Shown: piece after piece, positions 1 to 6,963 of the stretch
Layout of the letters: every line of letters starts with the position of its first letter
How positions within the stretch are numbered: position 1 is the first letter of the stretch
Source of the DNA: JBMNNU01 sp050942695
Lineage (GTDB): Bacteria; Chloroflexota; UBA6077
Direction of reading: 5' to 3'
Assembly (NCBI GenBank): GCA_050942695.1
Contig: JBMNNU010000099.1
Span: forward strand, 1 to 11,018
DNA: 11,018 nucleotides
Translations under genes and position numbers: made by a program
Notes under the pieces: generated by a model
What the model saw: only the letters and a program-made list of their open reading frames with translations
What the model was told of the DNA's origin: nothing
The model's database searches: none

Positions 1-2798
1 TGATCCGAGACTTTCTGCTTGAAGCTCGGGGAGAACGCCCGCAAGAAGATCTTGGTGATTTCCGCCACTATCGACGGGATCAGCGCGAAGCTCAGGATGA
101 CCATCCAGTCCTGAGTGTCGGGAGTCACCACGTCGAAGATCGGGTGCAAGAATGGTGCGTACAGCGGGATTATGATCAGCAGCGCAGATAGCGCCGTGGC
201 TCCCACCATGTACTTGTTGGACCAGAAGCCCAGGGTGAAGATGGAGTAGAACTCACTCCTGGCGGTGTAGGCTCGCAGTAGCTCCGAACACACCAACGTT
301 GCGAAGGCCATAGTCTGGGCCTCCACGTAGCTGTCGTTTCTCTGCAGTCCAATCTTGAAGGCACCCAGGGTGGCGACCATGATCGCGATACCCTGAACCG
401 CGATACCTATCGTCATCTCCTTGTTCATAATCGGCTCGGTCTTTGGCCTTGGGGGCCGATTCATGATACCGGGCTCCGCCTTCTCCATACCAAGGGCGAG
501 GGCCGGCAGACCATCGGTCAGCAGGTTGAGCCACAGCAACTGGATCGGCCGCAGCGGTACCGGCATGCCGATTATCATAGCGATAAACACTGTAAGGATC
601 TCGCCGATGTTGCAGGAGAGCAGGAAGAAGACGAACTTGCGGATATTAGCATAGATGATTCGCCCCTCTTCCACCGCCGACACGATGCTGGCGAAGTTGT
701 CGTCCGTCAACACCATGTCCGCCGTCTCCTTGGAGACGTCGGTGCCGGTGATGCCCATGGCAACACCGATGTCGGCTCGCTTGAGTGCGGGCGCATCGTT
801 CACGCCGTCGCCGGTCATCGCCGCCACGTGGCCGCGCTGGCGCAGCGCCTCTACGATCTTCACCTTATGGATCGGAGAGACGCGGGCGTAGACGTTCACG
901 TCCTCGACTATCTTGACGAACTCTTCGTCGTCGATCTTGTCTAGCTCCGCACCGGTCAGGACCGCGCCGTTCGCGTCGATGATATCCAGCTCTCGGGCGA
1001 TGGCCACTGCCGTGTCCTTGTGATCACCGGTGATCATCACTGCCTTGATCCCGGCGCCCTTGCAGGTGTGGACGGCATCCTTGACCTCAGGCCTGGCTGG
1101 GTCGATCATGCCCGCAAGCCCCACCAGCACCATGTCGACCTCGACGTTCTCGGGTGATGGTTTGGCTGGGATCTCATCCAGATCCTTGTACGCCACGGCG
1201 AGGACGCGCAGCGCCTGCTCCGCCATCGCATGGTTGGCGTCCAGCACCTGCTGCTTCAGGTTCTGGTCCAGAGGCACCACCTGGCCGTTGACCAGCATAT
1301 GGCTGCATAGGTCGAGCATTACGTCCGGGGCGCCCTTGATGTAGGCAGTGTAGGTTGATGGGCCGCCATCCTTGTGGATGGTGGTCATCCGCTTGCGGTC
1401 GGAATCGAACGGCACCTCGGCTAGGCGGGGGAACTCTGATTCCAGGCCGACCTTGTGGAAGCCCGCTTTAGCAGCTACCACCACGAGTGCGCCCTCGGTG
1501 GGGTCGCCCACCATCCTCCAGGCATCCTCGCGGTCGCTGTGCTTCTCCAGCACGGCGTCGTTGCAGAGTGTGCCGCCCTTCAGCAGCACAGACATGCTCT
1601 GAGCCTCCTTCGGGGATACCTGTTTGCCGTTCAGGGAGAATTCGCCGACCGGGGCGTAGCCGCGGCCGCTCACGTCGTACAGTTCGCCGTCGGCGAACAC
1701 TTTGACGACGGTCATCTCGTTCTGGGTCAGTGTTCCCGTCTTGTCGGAGCAGATGACCGTGGTGGATCCGAGCGTCTCTACTGCCGGTAACCGTCGAATC
1801 AGCGCGTTGCGTGCAACCATTCGCTGCATGCCCAAGGCGAGACAGACGGTGACGATGGCGGGGAGACCTTCGGGGACGGCGGCGATAGCCAGGGCAACGG
1901 CCACCATAAACATCTCGAGCAGTGGTTCGTTCTTCAAAATGCCGAGGACGAACACCACCGCACAAACAGCGAGGCAGATCATTCCGAGGGTCTTGCCTAA
2001 CTGCTCCAGCTTCAGTTGAAGCGGCGTTGCCTCCTGCTCAACTTCCTGGATCATCTGGGCGATCTTGCCGATCTGGGTGTTCATGCCCGTGCCGATGACG
2101 ATACCCTTCCCACGTCCATAGGTCACGGTAGTGCTCATGAAGCCGCAGTTGCGGCGGTCACCCAGGTTTGCATCGGCGGGCAGAACCAGGGATGAATCTT
2201 TCTCGACCGGAACAGACTCTCCGGTCAGGGCTGCCTCTTCGATCTTAAGGTTAATTGCTTCGATAAGGCGGACGTCTGCAGGAACGTAGTTGCCGGTCTC
2301 CAGGAGGACAATATCTCCCGGCACCAGTTCTCGTGATGGGAGGTCCATAACGTGGCCATCCCGGATCACTTTGGCAACGGGTGCTGCCATCTTCTTAAGG
2401 GCGGCTAGCGACTTTTCCGCCTTCGATTCCTGCACCACTCCGATAACGGCGTTCAGGACGACGATCGCCATGATCACACCGGCGTCGATGAACTCGCCCA
2501 ACACCATAGAAACCAGAGCGGCTACGAGCAGGATGATGATTAGAAAGTCCTTAAGCTGGTCGATCACCATGGCGAGGAAGGAACGCCCCTCGCGCTCCTG
2601 AAGCTCGTTGGGACCGTACTTTTCGATCCTAGCCTTGGCTTCTTTTTCGGTTAAGCCTGAGTTGAGATCGGTTAGTAATTGTTCTGCTATGGTTGCTGGA
2701 TTCAGGCTGTGAAACTCTTTGTCCACTCCTTTTACGACTCCTTGGTCATTGGTAAAAAAACTGGCGGGTCGTAGCGGTTTATTAGAGGTGTCAGTCAA
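1..2798 (-). CDS. SERCA-like calcium-transporting P-type ATPase (P2A), C-terminus cut by window edge
   Basis: A membrane pump that uses ATP to move Ca2+ out of the cytoplasm. 932 codons are visible and no stop is reached at base 1. Landmarks in order: cation-ATPase N-terminal domain (about residues 20-80), actuator motif TGES (192-195), M4 motif PEGLP with E310, phosphorylation motif DKTGT with D352, nucleotide-binding KGAP near 488, hinge TGDGVND from 662, M5 SCNIGE (N730, E733) and M6 NLLTDGLP (N758, T761, D762). These match the residues that build both Ca2+ sites in SERCA (E309, N768, E771, N796, T799, D800), so Ca2+ is the best substrate call, although related bacterial pumps can carry Mn2+. 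The frame opens at TTG 2798, with AAGGAG 12 nt upstream. An in-frame TTG at 2810 abuts that SD, and GTG 2726 has another AAGGAG 11 nt upstream, so the exact start is open. The protein is near full length, so little should be missing beyond the edge. Confidence 0.93.
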   Translation of the reverse strand, partial: MTDTSNKPLRPASFFTNDQGVVKGVDKEFHSLNPATIAEQLLTDLNSGLTEKEAKARIEKYGPNELQEREGRSFLAMVIDQLKDFLIIILLVAALVSMVLGEFIDAGVIMAIVVLNAVIGVVQESKAEKSLAALKKMAAPVAKVIRDGHVMDLPSRELVPGDIVLLETGNYVPADVRLIEAINLKIEEAALTGESVPVEKDSSLVLPADANLGDRRNCGFMSTTVTYGRGKGIVIGTGMNTQIGKIAQMIQEVEQEATPLQLKLEQLGKTLGMICLAVCAVVFVLGILKNEPLLEMFMVAVALAIAAVPEGLPAIVTVCLALGMQRMVARNALIRRLPAVETLGSTTVICSDKTGTLTQNEMTVVKVFADGELYDVSGRGYAPVGEFSLNGKQVSPKEAQSMSVLLKGGTLCNDAVLEKHSDREDAWRMVGDPTEGALVVVAAKAGFHKVGLESEFPRLAEVPFDSDRKRMTTIHKDGGPSTYTAYIKGAPDVMLDLCSHMLVNGQVVPLDQNLKQQVLDANHAMAEQALRVLAVAYKDLDEIPAKPSPENVEVDMVLVGLAGMIDPARPEVKDAVHTCKGAGIKAVMITGDHKDTAVAIARELDIIDANGAVLTGAELDKIDDEEFVKIVEDVNVYARVSPIHKVKIVEALRQRGHVAAMTGDGVNDAPALKRADIGVAMGITGTDVSKETADMVLTDDNFASIVSAVEEGRIIYANIRKFVFFLLSCNIGEILTVFIAMIIGMPVPLRPIQLLWLNLLTDGLPALALGMEKAEPGIMNRPPRPKTEPIMNKEMTIGIAVQGIAIMVATLGAFKIGLQRNDSYVEAQTMAFATLVCSELLRAYTARSEFYSIFTLGFWSNKYMVGATALSALLIIIPLYAPFLHPIFDVVTPDTQDWMVILSFALIPSIVAEITKIFLRAFSPSFKQKVSD

Positions 2799-2911
2799 GT
2801 CACGGTACAACTCCTTCTACCGTCCATTAGGCGGATGTACAGCTCACTACCGTACTATTTGAAGCGGGGTGATGATTATGTTTCCAGAAATAGTTAACTT
2901 GCTGGGTCAAG

Positions 2912-2920
2912 ATTATAACA
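2912..2920 (-). promoter_or_regulatory. Extended -10 promoter candidate for the Ca2+ ATPase
   Basis: On the minus strand the bases read TGTTATAAT, a consensus TATAAT with the TGn extension. It lies in the 176-bp gap between the subtilase stop and the ATPase start. No good -35 hexamer sits 17 bp upstream, which extended -10 promoters tolerate. The predicted start near 2905 would give a leader of roughly 107 nt. No terminator with a T-run is evident for the subtilase gene in this gap. Two similar GGGTATGG-containing stretches lie just upstream of the -10. Confidence 0.5.
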
Positions 2921-2974
2921 TCCATACCCTGGCATTTGCATCACCATACCCCCTTTATCTGCTAACCAGCCATA

Positions 2975-5539
2975 CTACCTGGGGATGCCGAACGTGCAGG
3001 TCCCCCCCAAGCCGTTTGCAAAGTACATGGAGCGCTCTACAGCTATCGGGGTATCCGAGACCACCCTAGTCGAGACCTCGGCGTCGGGCAGCAGCTCGTT
3101 CACATTGAGGGTGAAACGGGATGTTGGTTGGAGCATGTAATTCCGGCTTTCGGTGCCGCCATCGTTCTTCACGAAGATCACTGTTAGGTTTGCTATGCTC
3201 TGCCCAGGGTTCACGATAGCAACGGTCTCTGTGAAGGGGTGTTTGGTAGATCCCTCGGGCAGATACCATTCTTGGGAGAGCTGGGGTGTGGCCACAACGT
3301 TATGCCCCCCTCTCCCTCCAGCAAAGTATACGGATCGTTCTACAGCGATCGGTTGGTCGGAATCGACCTGGACCCCAAACTTGCCACTATCCACCAGGTT
3401 GTTAAGGTAGAGGCTCAGCCGGCTATTGGGCGGAGCTGTGAAATCGCCGGCCGAGGTGGTCCCATCCTCTCTAAAAAACGTCACTTTCAGGTTAGCTACC
3501 TGTTCGTTGGGATTAAGAACTAGTATCCAGCTTTGAAGCCCCTGCCCCGTTTGCCCCTCAGCCAGATACCAATTTCTGGCCAACTGGCTCGCAACCACTC
3601 CTCCATGCCCACCTGATTGGCGAAAGTACATCGACCGCTCCGCGATTATCGGTTGGTCGGAGAGCACGATCGTGGATACCTCGGCATCCGGAACGATTTG
3701 ATTTACGTAGATGCTTCTCCTTGATGTAGGCGGGAGCCCAAGAGCCATTTCACCCTTCTTGCCCTCCGAGGTCAAGAAGGTCAGGGTCACATTTGCATGG
3801 ACCCCCTGGGGATTCTGCAACAGAATCCATGTATCGAAATTGTCGTGAGTGCTGCCTTCGGCCATGTACCACTCTTTTGAAGGGGCGGATACTCCGCCAG
3901 TGCCGTGGCCGTCGGAGCCGACATACATAGAGCGTTCTGCCAGCAGCGGGAAATCCGACTCTACTTTCATGGAGATCTCTTCGTTAGGGATCAACTGGTT
4001 AACGAACAACGTCTTTCGGGAATTGGGAGGCAACCCTTCCTCCCTAATCACCTGCGAGCCGTCTCTCTTCATGAAAGTTACCTTAGCCGTGACAGCTTCG
4101 TTATTGGGGTTCTGGAGCAGTAACCACATATCGAAAGGTGAAACCGTGCTGCCCTCCGGGAAATACCAAACCGATCTGGAGGTCTGAGCGGGGGTGCTGG
4201 GTGCGCCTGGAGTAGGTCCGGGTGCCGTGGAGGGGGTAGGGCTTGCCGGGACCGGGGAGGGTGAAGGCTCCTCTGTTGGAGAGGCTACAGCGTGCACGGC
4301 TTTATAGGCGTTGATCCTGCCTGTGCCGTAGTATTCATCCCTTCCTGGCACCCCAAGATCGTCGACATTTCTTTCTATGATCTGTTTGACTTGATCGTTG
4401 GTTAAAGATGGATTAACCGACCAGATCAGGGCTGCCAGCCCCGAGACGTGAGGCGCGGCGCTGGAGGTGCCGCTGGCAGATGCATAGCTGCCGAAACCTG
4501 CTTCTCGCCAAAAGGTGCTAGTGATTTTGACACCGGGGGCGCTGACACCGACATAGGGGTGATGTTGAGAGAAATCGCCCAGTTCGCCCGTCTCGTCCAC
4601 CGCTCCCACCGCCAGCACCTGTTCGAAAGATGCCGGATAGATAGGGGCGTTGTCCCGATGAGCTGTGTTCCCCGCAGCCGCCACCAATAGGACCCCCTTA
4701 TCGTAGGCATAGCGAACGGCGCGAGCCAGCACCTGGGATGCCATAGAGCTACCAAAGCTCATATTGATAATTCTGGCCCCGTGATCGGTCGCATGCACGA
4801 TGCCGCGTGCTATCACCGAGTCGGGCCCAACCCCGCTGTTGTCCAGCACCTTTAACGGCATGATGCGCGCCCCCCAAGACAGACCGGCTACGCCCATGCC
4901 GTTATTGGAGGCTGCTCCGATGATACCTGCATTGTGGGTTCCATGGCCGCTGTCGTCGGTTGGGTCGCTATCGTCGTTGAGAAAGTCGTATCCAGCTTCC
5001 AGCTTGCCTGCTAGATCGGGGTGCGTAGCGTCGATCCCTGTGTCCAGGACTGCCACCGTAACCTTATCGCTGCCTGTCGTGATCTCCCAGGCATCTTCGG
5101 CCTGGATTACTTTGAAGTTCCATTGAAACTGGTGATACAGCGCATCGTTGGGGACTCGCAGGAGCGAACGCAGGTAGTTGGGCTCAGCCCAATCCACCAG
5201 AGGGCTTTCCTTCAGACACTGGATCGTTGCAATCTCTTGACCCACGGGCACTCCAAGCCGGTACACTTCCAGGCCGGGCATCGTTTCCTTGATGATGGCA
5301 GAGCAGCGCGGGAGCAACGAACTTTCGAGTTCAAACTTAGATGCGAATGAGGTGCTGCGCAGCTTTAGCAGCACCTCACCAGGGGCAAATGTAGAGGCTT
5401 CATCGCTCTCGAGAGGCTGGAATGCATGGGCTTCAGGATGTTGCCAGAAGGGGGGCGCAACCATTCCAGGCACTGCCGGCCAGAGCAACACAACAGTAGC
5501 CAGCAAGATAACGAGTATTCGCAGACCAGTGCAAAACAT
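2975..5539 (-). CDS. Secreted subtilisin-family (S8) serine protease with four C-terminal repeats
   Basis: An exported endopeptidase, 854 residues from ATG 5539. A TTG directly before it (5542) is also in frame, but ATG is the likelier start. Layout: signal peptide with hydrophobic core (about 8-30); prodomain of the fervidolysin type (about 52-125, opening PGEVLLK and closing WAEPNY); S8 catalytic domain (about 138-418) with D166 in VLDTGID, H199 in SGHGTH, oxyanion N291 in AAAGN and S359 in ASGTSSAAPH; a Pro/Ser/Thr linker (about 419-455); then four repeats of about 100 residues beginning with WY at 458, 557, 657 and 758. Each repeat follows WYxxEGST, W-LxxNP, VTF, PPxSR, VN and ERSMYF. They resemble the beta-rich repeats of actinobacterial and chloroflexal surface proteins (DUF5719-like, from memory). 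All catalytic residues are present, so it should be active. The start lies 3 bp after the thioesterase stop and lacks a clear SD, which suggests translational coupling. No C-terminal anchor is seen. Confidence 0.93.
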   Translation of the reverse strand: MFCTGLRILVILLATVVLLWPAVPGMVAPPFWQHPEAHAFQPLESDEASTFAPGEVLLKLRSTSFASKFELESSLLPRCSAIIKETMPGLEVYRLGVPVGQEIATIQCLKESPLVDWAEPNYLRSLLRVPNDALYHQFQWNFKVIQAEDAWEITTGSDKVTVAVLDTGIDATHPDLAGKLEAGYDFLNDDSDPTDDSGHGTHNAGIIGAASNNGMGVAGLSWGARIMPLKVLDNSGVGPDSVIARGIVHATDHGARIINMSFGSSMASQVLARAVRYAYDKGVLLVAAAGNTAHRDNAPIYPASFEQVLAVGAVDETGELGDFSQHHPYVGVSAPGVKITSTFWREAGFGSYASASGTSSAAPHVSGLAALIWSVNPSLTNDQVKQIIERNVDDLGVPGRDEYYGTGRINAYKAVHAVASPTEEPSPSPVPASPTPSTAPGPTPGAPSTPAQTSRSVWYFPEGSTVSPFDMWLLLQNPNNEAVTAKVTFMKRDGSQVIREEGLPPNSRKTLFVNQLIPNEEISMKVESDFPLLAERSMYVGSDGHGTGGVSAPSKEWYMAEGSTHDNFDTWILLQNPQGVHANVTLTFLTSEGKKGEMALGLPPTSRRSIYVNQIVPDAEVSTIVLSDQPIIAERSMYFRQSGGHGGVVASQLARNWYLAEGQTGQGLQSWILVLNPNEQVANLKVTFFREDGTTSAGDFTAPPNSRLSLYLNNLVDSGKFGVQVDSDQPIAVERSVYFAGGRGGHNVVATPQLSQEWYLPEGSTKHPFTETVAIVNPGQSIANLTVIFVKNDGGTESRNYMLQPTSRFTLNVNELLPDAEVSTRVVSDTPIAVERSMYFANGLGGTCTFGIPR

Positions 5540-5542
5540 CAA

Positions 5543-5983
5543 TCAAACCAATTGCCCTAGTTCTTGCTCCAGCCGCTTCAGTTCGTCGGGTTTCAGTTTG
5601 AAAAAGAGGCCACTCCCCTCCACCGCAACCGAGCCATCGGCTAGCAATATCTCTCCTTTGGCCTCGATAGCCCGGCCCCGATCCCGGATCATCTCCCCCA
5701 CCACGGTGATTTCCTGACCAATAGGGATCGGTTTCCGGTGCTTGATGTCGAGCCTTGCGGTGAAAGTCCAGTAACCGTAAATGAAGCCCGCCCGGCCAAC
5801 CGTCTCGTCTAGCAGCGTGTAGGCAATACCCCCATGCATCCGGTCCGGATATCCCTGGTGTTCGGGTCCCGGAGTAAATCGGGCGATAACCTGTTTACCC
5901 TTTTGATAGAACTGCACCTTCAGCCCGATAGGGTTATCCCTACCGCACACGAAACAGTTGATAGAGCCGGGCTGGCGAACCAA
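5543..5983 (-). CDS. PaaI-family hotdog thioesterase
   Basis: Likely a cytoplasmic acyl-CoA (or acyl-ACP) thioesterase of 146 residues; the substrate cannot be read from sequence. A Cys-rich opening CFVCGRDNPIGL (residues 10-21) is common in this PaaI subgroup. The family hallmark HGGIAYTLLDE (50-60) supplies the helix-positioned glycines and the acidic residue used in catalysis. A hotdog-like beta region follows (TARLDIKHRKPIPIGQ, 75-90). The start is uncertain. TTG 5983 has no properly spaced SD, but GGAGG at 6006-6010 inside the upstream gene lies 10 nt before an in-frame CTG (5995) that overlaps that gene's TGA stop. Either start would be translationally coupled to the NERD-like gene. The stop is followed almost at once by the subtilase start, so the three genes likely form one transcript. 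Confidence 0.85.
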   Translation of the reverse strand: MVRQPGSINCFVCGRDNPIGLKVQFYQKGKQVIARFTPGPEHQGYPDRMHGGIAYTLLDETVGRAGFIYGYWTFTARLDIKHRKPIPIGQEITVVGEMIRDRGRAIEAKGEILLADGSVAVEGSGLFFKLKPDELKRLEQELGQLV

Positions 5984-5991
5984 CTCTTCGT

Positions 5992-6741
5992 TCAGGACTC
6001 GGCTACCTCCCTGCCCAATACTTCCACCAACCCCTCTATCTTCTCGGGGGGAAGGATCGGTTTTGCCCTTCGAAGGATGGACCTAATCTCCTTAGCCCTC
6101 ACGACCGCTACCGGAGCGTTGCGTACCTGGAGGTTTGCTCCTGGATTGGTGAAGACAACGATAGGGCGAGCCTCCAACCCATGGATCAACTCCTCGGATC
6201 CATGTTTTTTCAGGTAGGTTGCCAGTTTGGTCAAGGCGATCCGCACGTCCATCAGGGGGTTTCCCAACCCTCCCTCAGCTAGGCCTCGAAGAATGGTGCT
6301 GCCAATGCTCCCCCTTGACCACTTGCCGTTTTCGAACCGGATTGTCCCACTATTAGCTCTAGGTATCAGGACGAACAGCCCTCCCGGCCCAACTAAAATG
6401 TGGTCGGGGAGGTCGGTAGAGAGGTAATTGAACAAGGTGTACCGGTTATCAGTCCCTCTGAGAGACGGTATCAGCCACTGGTCCTGTCGAAAGCGAGCGC
6501 CCCACCGGCGAGTAAAGGTGCGACCGTAGCTCAACAGCAGAAAAGCACCGATCATAGCGCCGTAGGCTAGAAAAATTGCAGTCTGTCCGAGAGTGTCTAT
6601 CTGTAAGGACAGGATAAAACCTACCGCCAGCAAGCCCATGGAAGCGAAGTTGGCGATATTACCGATCTTAACCTTGCTGCGGACGAGATTATCATTGGCT
6701 ACTATCTGCATCAAATCACCTGTTTCTAGGCTTTTATGCAT
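5992..6741 (-). CDS. Two-TM membrane protein with degenerate NERD-like domain
   Basis: Function unknown; 249 residues from ATG 6741. That start is chosen because AAGGGG sits 5 nt upstream; an in-frame extension to 6813 would only translate repeat DNA. Two adjacent hydrophobic segments (about 29-48 and 51-71) form a membrane hairpin, followed by the basic stretch RTFTRRW. The cytoplasmic part resembles the nuclease-related domain (NERD): DHILVGPGGLFVLIPR at 113-128, a short loop with a G-I pair, then GNPLMDVRIALTKL (160-173) and PIVVFTNPGANL (193-204), matching the family's NP-Q-helix and VVF strand. The usual E-x-K after the VFVI strand is replaced by IPR, and the family's early GE pair is not visible, so nuclease activity is doubtful. 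It heads the cluster with the thioesterase and subtilase, and its ribosome binding site lies in a hairpin. An unrelated two-TM family is possible. Confidence 0.6.
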   Translation of the reverse strand: MHKSLETGDLMQIVANDNLVRSKVKIGNIANFASMGLLAVGFILSLQIDTLGQTAIFLAYGAMIGAFLLLSYGRTFTRRWGARFRQDQWLIPSLRGTDNRYTLFNYLSTDLPDHILVGPGGLFVLIPRANSGTIRFENGKWSRGSIGSTILRGLAEGGLGNPLMDVRIALTKLATYLKKHGSEELIHGLEARPIVVFTNPGANLQVRNAPVAVVRAKEIRSILRRAKPILPPEKIEGLVEVLGREVAES

Positions 6742-6743
6742 CT

Positions 6744-6760
6744 CTTCCCCTTTAGGGAAG
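6744..6760 (-). promoter_or_regulatory. Hairpin covering the ribosome binding site of the NERD-like gene
   Basis: In the transcript, CUUCCC (6755-6760) pairs perfectly with GGGAAG (6744-6749) around a 5-nt loop. The 3' arm and loop contain the AAGGGG Shine-Dalgarno, 3 nt from the ATG at 6741. Such a hairpin would lower initiation unless opened. It could equally be a by-product of the purine-rich SD and a chance pyrimidine run. Confidence 0.45.
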
Positions 6761-6774
6761 GATGAAAGAGTCTT

Positions 6775-6789
6775 TTGGGGACACCCCAA
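6775..6789. repeat. Short perfect hairpin TTGGGG-ACA-CCCCAA
   Basis: A 6-bp perfect stem with a 3-nt loop, about 35 bp upstream of the NERD-like start codon. No T-run follows on either strand, so an intrinsic terminator is unlikely. It may belong to the adjoining repeat element. Confidence 0.45.
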
Positions 6790-6803
6790 GCCCCGTTCTG
6801 TTC

Positions 6804-6827
6804 CCTCTCCCACCGCAGTGGGAGAGG
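6804..6827. repeat. CCTCTCCC-type hairpin repeat, copy 1
   Basis: CCTCTCCCAC (6804-6813) and GTGGGAGAGG (6818-6827) form a perfect 10-bp stem around CGCA. The motif resembles the dispersed CCCTCTCCC/GGGAGAGGG intergenic repeats that I recall from many bacterial genomes. Confidence 0.7.
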
Positions 6828-6874
6828 CGTAACGCTGCGCTCGCTCGCGTTGAGTGCCCTGGACCCGCTTTTCT

Positions 6875-6897
6875 CCCCTCTCCCTGTGGGGGAGGGG
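6875..6897. repeat. CCTCTCCC-type hairpin repeat, copy 2
   Basis: CCCCTCTCCC (6875-6884) and GGGGGAGGGG (6888-6897) form a 10-bp stem with one wobble position around TGT, followed by a GGGGTGGGG-like tail. It is a diverged sister of the copy about 70 bp away, in the same orientation. Confidence 0.7.
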
Positions 6898-6963
6898 CAG
6901 GGGGTGGGGTCCGTCCCATACACCCTAAGTCCTGCCGGGGGCGAACCTCCTGGACCCCCCTTT

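Larger units (their letters stand above)
6742..6963. repeat. Repeat-rich gap between fabF and the NERD-like gene
   Basis: This 222-bp gap holds three perfect or nearly perfect hairpins: 6775-6789, 6804-6827 and 6875-6897. Between the last two is AACGC (6830-6834) with its complement GCGTT about ten bases later. The phrase CTGGACCC followed by C and TTTTC occurs twice (about 6859-6873 and 6950-6966), hinting at internal duplication. No good promoter or coding frame is apparent. It would serve as the 3' UTR of fabF and the leader of the next gene. Confidence 0.6.

Noticed and set aside
1468..1965. A 165-codon minus-strand frame inside the ATPase region
   Set aside because: It is out of frame with the ATPase catalytic core, and its Arg-rich composition is typical of a shadow frame.
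2801..2850. Inverted ACGGTA/TACCGT near the ATPase start as a regulatory hairpin
   Set aside because: Only six base pairs with a long loop, easily expected by chance.
5289..5717. A 142-codon plus-strand frame spanning the thioesterase-subtilase junction
   Set aside because: It is antisense to two well-supported genes, has no recognisable domain, and no promoter or SD was noticed.
6741..6813. Longer N-terminus for the NERD-like protein starting at 6813
   Set aside because: The extra 24 codons lie in repeat DNA, and the ATG at 6741 has a well-placed SD.
6800..6900. Hairpin repeats as a possible CRISPR array
   Set aside because: There are only two diverged palindromic copies with no regular spacers and no cas genes nearby.
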